The translations under genes and the position numbers were made by a program. A stretch of DNA of 64,000 nucleotides from JASHVB01 sp035508435 (lineage in GTDB: Bacteria > Pseudomonadota > Alphaproteobacteria > Acetobacterales > Acetobacteraceae): assembly GCA_035508435.1 (NCBI GenBank), contig DATJNA010000221.1, positions 9,869 to 73,868 on the forward strand, read 5' to 3'. The notes under the pieces are model-generated. The model was not told the DNA's origin and made no database searches. It was given only the letters and a program-made list of their open reading frames with translations. How positions within the stretch are numbered: the stretch's first letter is position 1; every line of letters begins with the position of its first letter. Shown here piece by piece: positions 60,533-64,000 of this stretch.

Positions 60533-60935
60533 GCGTCCTGCCTCCCCCGGATCGGGTGTCTACCCGTCTGTCCCTCCGGGCCAGGTGCGACCCGGGCTCT
60601 TCCGCTCCCCAACGTCTCATTAAAGCGACGATTGATGGTACCGCTATCATGACTTTGCGTCAAGCGGCATTTAATCGCTGGTTCATCCCCATCGCGACCC
60701 AAACATGTGTCGGCGACTCGCGTCTAAGGCACTGAAATGGCATGGCGATCTGACCACCCGCGAGCGGCGGGTGGGTGTCGCTGGAGGTGCCGGGATGAGA
60801 TCCGGCGCATCCGCCGCCGGCCGGCCCATTACAAAAAATGGATCAGAGCATGTTTCTGGCGCGAATCGCTGCTATGCCGCGCGGTCCCTTGCCGGACACG
60901 TTGCGCAACCGGCGGCTCGCATCCAGATCACTGAG

Positions 60936-61244
60936 TCAAATCGCGGGTTGCTCCTTGACCTCGGCGATCAAAACATCGCCCACGATCACCTCCGGCATGG
61001 CGCGCGCAAGTTCCAATACGTTGTGTCTCACCCAGTCCGCGGCCTTTTCATTAGACATAAGCGCCGCATCGGCACTGTCGAACACGCTGACGGTGACAAC
61101 GATACCCGGTCCGCCATCGAGGAAATAGTATTCTCTGAAGCCTTCCAGCTCGCGCATCAGCGGCACGAAGCCGGCCCGCACGCGGTGCGCCCATTCCGCT
61201 GTCGCGTCCCGTCTCACCTGGTACTTTCTGACGGCAATGAACAT
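60936..61244 (-). CDS. ABM-type (antibiotic biosynthesis monooxygenase-like) small protein
   Basis: A 102-residue protein starting ATG 61244. The pattern AVRKYQVRRDATAEWAHRVR, FVPLMRELEGFREYYFLDGG and VSVFDSADAALMSNEKAADW matches the dimeric alpha+beta barrel fold of ABM and related small monooxygenase-like proteins. Members oxidise quinols or degrade heme, but many have no known activity. The frame extends upstream without support. About 400 bases of non-coding DNA precede the PEP-CTERM gene downstream. Confidence 0.65.
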   Translation of the reverse strand: MFIAVRKYQVRRDATAEWAHRVRAGFVPLMRELEGFREYYFLDGGPGIVVTVSVFDSADAALMSNEKAADWVRHNVLELARAMPEVIVGDVLIAEVKEQPAI

Positions 61245-61543
61245 CGCCCTGTTCCTCGGCCCGACGCCAGCTTGTCGAACGTTCGCTTGATTGTCGAGTG
61301 AGGGCTTAACAACGAAGCCTGGCTGCCGCGTGAACCGGCAGCCGCCGTGCGGCACCGTGCCGGTCCGTGGTTGGCTCTGTCACGGGTACACGGGGATGAT
61401 CGTTCCATAATAGATACAGACAGCAAGCACAATGAATCGTTCGCGGCGGCACGGGGACAGGGCTGCAATGGCCTCGGCCTGCTGTCGGCCGGGTGCCGCC
61501 GGGACGATCGGGCCGACCGCTCCAGCGCTTCGGCCCGCGTCTC
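61245..61543. other. Intergenic stretch, no gene recognised
   Basis: Roughly 300 bases between the ABM-like gene and the lipoprotein gene. Frames seen here on both strands lack family resemblance. It should contain the promoter of the ABM-like gene; no confident boxes were located. Confidence 0.45.
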
Positions 61544-61789
61544 CTATCGCCAGATCGGCCGCCCAAGATTGATAGCATGACCACTGGTCACGGCGCCTCC
61601 CACGGCGCCTACGGCTCCCCCGATGGCGGCACCGACCAAGGGGGCACCACCGGTCACCGCGGCAATTCCGGCGCCGGTCGCGGCGCCGAGCATCCCGCCC
61701 GACAATGCACGATCGCCCGGACTATAGCCGCAGCCGCACAAGGGCAGGATCACGCCAATGGCCACCACCGAGGCAACGACCCTTTGCAT
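61544..61789 (-). CDS. Small glycine-zipper lipoprotein
   Basis: An 81-residue protein with signal VVASVVAIGVILPLCGCGYS, in which Leu-Cys-Gly-Cys can serve as lipobox. The rest is a glycine zipper: GGMLGAATGAGIAAVTGGAP and GAAIGGAVGAVGGAVTSG, typical of 17-kDa-antigen/YMGG-like envelope proteins that insert in or associate with the outer membrane. ATG 61789 is the start that yields the signal. The role is unknown, commonly envelope stress or osmotic responses. Confidence 0.75.
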   Translation of the reverse strand: MQRVVASVVAIGVILPLCGCGYSPGDRALSGGMLGAATGAGIAAVTGGAPLVGAAIGGAVGAVGGAVTSGHAINLGRPIWR

Positions 61790-62072
61790 ACTTCCCCCCT
61801 TCGCCTCGCAGATCCACCGGGAGATTTGCCCAGCAAAATGTGCCGGAATGTTGGCGCCGCCGCGCACGCCGCCGTGAGGTCGACGGCCAACGACGCTATC
61901 GCCCCACCGCGGACCGTTGCGGGCGCCTGTCCGGTCAGACGGCATGTTTCGGGAACGAATCGTACTATCAATGACCGGTTGCCGTAACGACCGGCCTCCC
62001 TTGGCGCGTTGCTTCGCGAACGACAATAATAACACGATGCCCGCCGGTAGCGGCGGGTGTCCGTGCCACGTT
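61790..62072. other. Intergenic stretch, no gene recognised
   Basis: About 280 bases separating two small exported-protein genes on the same strand. No gene, hairpin or repeat stood out. Confidence 0.4.
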
Positions 62073-62336
62073 CTACGAAGTCGTACAATGTGTTATGAAA
62101 CCAGCGCCGGGCTGACCGTATTTGGGTGTCGTCCGGCAGTGAATGCCGGGACCGTTCGTCGTCGTGCCGTATTCAGGATGACCATAGACGTTAGGCGTGG
62201 TGGTGACACCGTATTGCGGCTGCCGATAGGTGTTCGGCGCTATCACGTATGGCTGCGGCGGTTGGAACCCCAGGATTTGCGCCATCGCTGGCGACGAGAT
62301 CAGAATGGCAGCAACGGCAAGCAGACCCTTACGCAC
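62073..62336 (-). CDS. Small exported protein, Pro/Tyr/Thr-rich
   Basis: An 87-residue protein: GTG 62336, five bases after GGAGG, gives signal peptide MRKGLLAVAAILISSPAMAQ. The mature part is low-complexity, with repeated NTYRQPQYGVTTTPN and NVYGHPEYGTTTN modules and two Cys (HCRTTPKYG, THCTTS). The upstream ATG at 62396 would hide the signal internally, so GTG is preferred. Similar tiny exported proteins are frequent in soil alphaproteobacteria and have no known function. Confidence 0.6.
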   Translation of the reverse strand: MRKGLLAVAAILISSPAMAQILGFQPPQPYVIAPNTYRQPQYGVTTTPNVYGHPEYGTTTNGPGIHCRTTPKYGQPGAGFITHCTTS

Positions 62337-62898
62337 AGACACCTCCGAATGACCAGACTCTGTCCACTTCTTCGCTCTTCCCAGCGTTTTTGTCAACTAT
62401 CCGGAATGTATCGAAATGTCATCATGGAGGTCGTCTTGCTCGGGGACGGGAACCCCGGATTGTACTACCGGCGTCCGGGAATGTCCGCTGCGTGGTAAAA
62501 TAGGGGTGGCAGGCCCAACCTGGCGAAAACGTACGGTAGCGTGTTGCATGCAATGTTATAGCATGGACTCCTGTTTGGGCGCGAGCGCGGTGATGCAGGC
62601 TTGGATGCCGCCGACCCTGCATATTGCACGCAATGGCATCCTCGCATCAAGGAACCTCTGAATAACCCGCACCGCGTCCGGTGCGGCCGACGTTCGGATT
62701 CACCGCATGAGCTCAGACCCATGCTACGCGACCTGTTGCATCAACCGACTGTTCCGCGACGGAATTCCCACGCGCTTCAAGGGTTGGCCTCCATCACCGG
62801 CAGTGAAGGAAGCCAACTCTTTTGGGATTTATCAGAGCCAGGTGGTCTGCCGCGCCACCTGGTCCGGCGGCGCGTTGGATGTGCTGGCCAGTCCGCTG
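62337..62898. other. Intergenic stretch with one short perfect hairpin
   Basis: About 560 bases between the small exported protein and the second PEP-CTERM gene. It holds a hairpin with 8-bp arms CCGCACCG/CGGTGCGG at 62667-62686 and no T-run. Short frames lack support, and no clear gene or promoter was found. Confidence 0.45.
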
Positions 62899-63774
62899 CT
62901 ATGACCGCTTGCGACGGCGGCGTGCTACGCCCAAGGCGCCGAGCGCTGCGCCGACCAACGCGAGCGTGCCCGGCTCTGGTGTGGGCTGCGCACCCTTGGT
63001 TCCGGTCGTGATCACAGCAAGTGTGCCCGGGAAGGTCGCGGTGTGCGCGTCGGCGTGAGTTTCCGACAAGCCGTCCGCGTCAAGCCCTTCCCACCCGACG
63101 AACGAGCCCGCAACGTTGCCGCCGTCCTGGGTGTTGTCGGGGCTGAAGTTTGCGGCGATCGGGCCGCCATTCAGTATCGCGCTGAACTTCGCATCAAAGT
63201 TTCCGACATAGGCGCAGATAGTCGTTAGTGCGCCAGTGCCGCTGCCGCAGGTATGCCCCAGAGAGTCGGTCGTCCCGGTACCTGCCGCGTTCCCCTCTGT
63301 ATCGTCGTAGTCGTACGCGAACAGATTTGCGCCGTTGACGACCGTGTCGGTTACGCCAGCGCCACTCCCGCCGTTCCAGATCAACTGGTATACCGTGTGA
63401 GGCGCGATAGCAGGGAGCGCCAGGTCGGTCACCGCCGCGTTGGGAGCGGTGTTCGACAGGCTTGCCGCAGAATTGCCACCGGCAAAATCCTGGTATCCGG
63501 TGAGCACGAGCGAGGCACCTGTCATCGAGGTACTGTTCGGGTTCAGTATGAACAAGCTCGGCGTGTCGGCGACGGTGCCGCCGTTCGTGGCGTAGTTCGT
63601 GATCGTCGTGCCGTTTTCGGTGCCGCAATAGCCGTTACCGGCGGAACACGATGATGCGTCATAGGCGCCAATTATTGTCGCGACTATCGTGGTTGCGTGC
63701 GCTGCCTGGCTGAGCAACAGCATAGCCGCTGCGCCCGTGGCGGTGAGGAGTTCTCGCTTCAGTCCTGACTTCAT
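62899..63774 (-). CDS. PEP-CTERM sorting-signal protein 2
   Basis: A 291-residue exported protein. Signal: TATGAAAMLLLSQAAHATTI. The C-terminus has the PEP-CTERM signal: TPEPGTLALVGAALGALGV followed by ARRRRKRS. The body is Ser/Thr/Gly/Asn-rich with four Cys (SSCSAGNGYCG, TCGSGTG, TTICAY) that could form disulfides, and an aromatic FVGWEGLDADG motif. Likely an exosortase-processed extracellular protein. It is unrelated in sequence to the PEP-CTERM protein at 60 kb apart from the sorting signal. Confidence 0.9.
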   Translation of the reverse strand: MKSGLKRELLTATGAAAMLLLSQAAHATTIVATIIGAYDASSCSAGNGYCGTENGTTITNYATNGGTVADTPSLFILNPNSTSMTGASLVLTGYQDFAGGNSAASLSNTAPNAAVTDLALPAIAPHTVYQLIWNGGSGAGVTDTVVNGANLFAYDYDDTEGNAAGTGTTDSLGHTCGSGTGALTTICAYVGNFDAKFSAILNGGPIAANFSPDNTQDGGNVAGSFVGWEGLDADGLSETHADAHTATFPGTLAVITTGTKGAQPTPEPGTLALVGAALGALGVARRRRKRS

Positions 63775-64000
63775 GGTCCAGCCTCCCGATTGCTAGAAGT
63801 TGCAAATTCCTTAGCAGGATTCGTTCAATGCACGTCTCGATGGCCTGGCGTGGCCACGGCCAGCACCAAGGCCGCCACCGAACAGAGTGTGGATTGGAAC
63901 CGGCGTCTCATTTCTTGTCCTTCCGGCACTCTGTACTCTCGGTTGTAGAACGGACGGGCCGTTGGCCAGCCCGCGCCAATCTGAGGGTATTCTTTCGAAT
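63775..64000. other. Window end, no gene recognised
   Basis: The last 226 bases, upstream of the second PEP-CTERM gene, show no open frame with support. They probably include that gene's promoter. Confidence 0.4.

Noticed and set aside
62667..62686. Terminator hairpin
   Set aside because: The stem is good but there is no T-run and no gene ends nearby on either strand.
1..64000. tRNA, rRNA or riboswitch genes
   Set aside because: No TpsiC-like arms, rRNA motifs or cobalamin/SAM riboswitch cores were noticed, even upstream of the B12-dependent eutB and the MetE-like gene; a covariance search was not possible here.

Overview
This is high-GC chromosomal DNA from an alphaproteobacterium, most likely of the Acetobacteraceae/Rhodospirillales type. 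That is inferred from the minus-strand trpD-trpC-moaC order, the lpxA and lpxI pair, many oxidative amino-acid, hydantoin and amide catabolic genes, PEP-CTERM proteins, and short palindromic repeats of the TCATTGCGAGG kind scattered between genes. No species is claimed. I saw no rRNA, tRNA, CRISPR array or prophage.

Layout. 1-5 kb: a truncated SnoaL-like gene, an O-methyltransferase, a VOC protein, a Tat-exported solute-binding protein, apt, an IS1595-type transposase remnant and a PIN-domain toxin-antitoxin pair. 5-10 kb: a methyltransferase/methyltransferase/glycosyltransferase fusion, then moaC, trpC and trpD, and a leader-like mini-ORF followed by a strong terminator. 10-16 kb: tag, an M20 amidohydrolase, a MetE-like protein, an MHS-family transporter and a conserved hypothetical. 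16-23 kb: a TauD dioxygenase with a duplicated 3' end, gatB, an AT-richer insert next to a decayed gatB copy, a VapBC pair, gatA-gatC and ruvX. 23-29 kb: a probable type I-secreted glycosidase, gloA, lpxI, an orphan Hcp and lpxA.

29-40 kb: an enolase-superfamily enzyme with the hydantoinase/oxoprolinase pair hyuA-hyuB, an HSL-type esterase, a DUF815 ATPase, yajC, a compact creatininase/ketopantoate-reductase/SDR operon and an internally duplicated cupin. 40-48 kb: a frameshifted gene remnant, an FMO-like oxidoreductase, an M20 carboxypeptidase, eutB and eutC (ethanolamine ammonia-lyase; eutB apparently starts with CTG), kynureninase and an SDR. 48.6-54 kb: four tightly coupled genes (NDP-forming acyl-CoA synthetase, DadA-like oxidase, an unrecognised possibly ATP-grasp protein, Ntn asparaginase) that look like an undescribed amide or amino-acid pathway. 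54-64 kb: envelope and secretion genes, with minor pseudopilins gspI-J-K beside two GH28 pectinase paralogs (one missing the usual general-acid Asp), two PEP-CTERM proteins and small exported proteins.

Repeats are a theme. At least six palindromic elements occur, two of them expanded into tandem arrays (21 bp and 47 bp units). There are also coding-end duplications (tauD, gatB) and a 21 bp array inside gspJ. The main candidates for a second look are the 48.6-54 kb operon, the GH28/minor-pseudopilin locus, the 10.3 kb mini-ORF and the repeat-derived protein tails.
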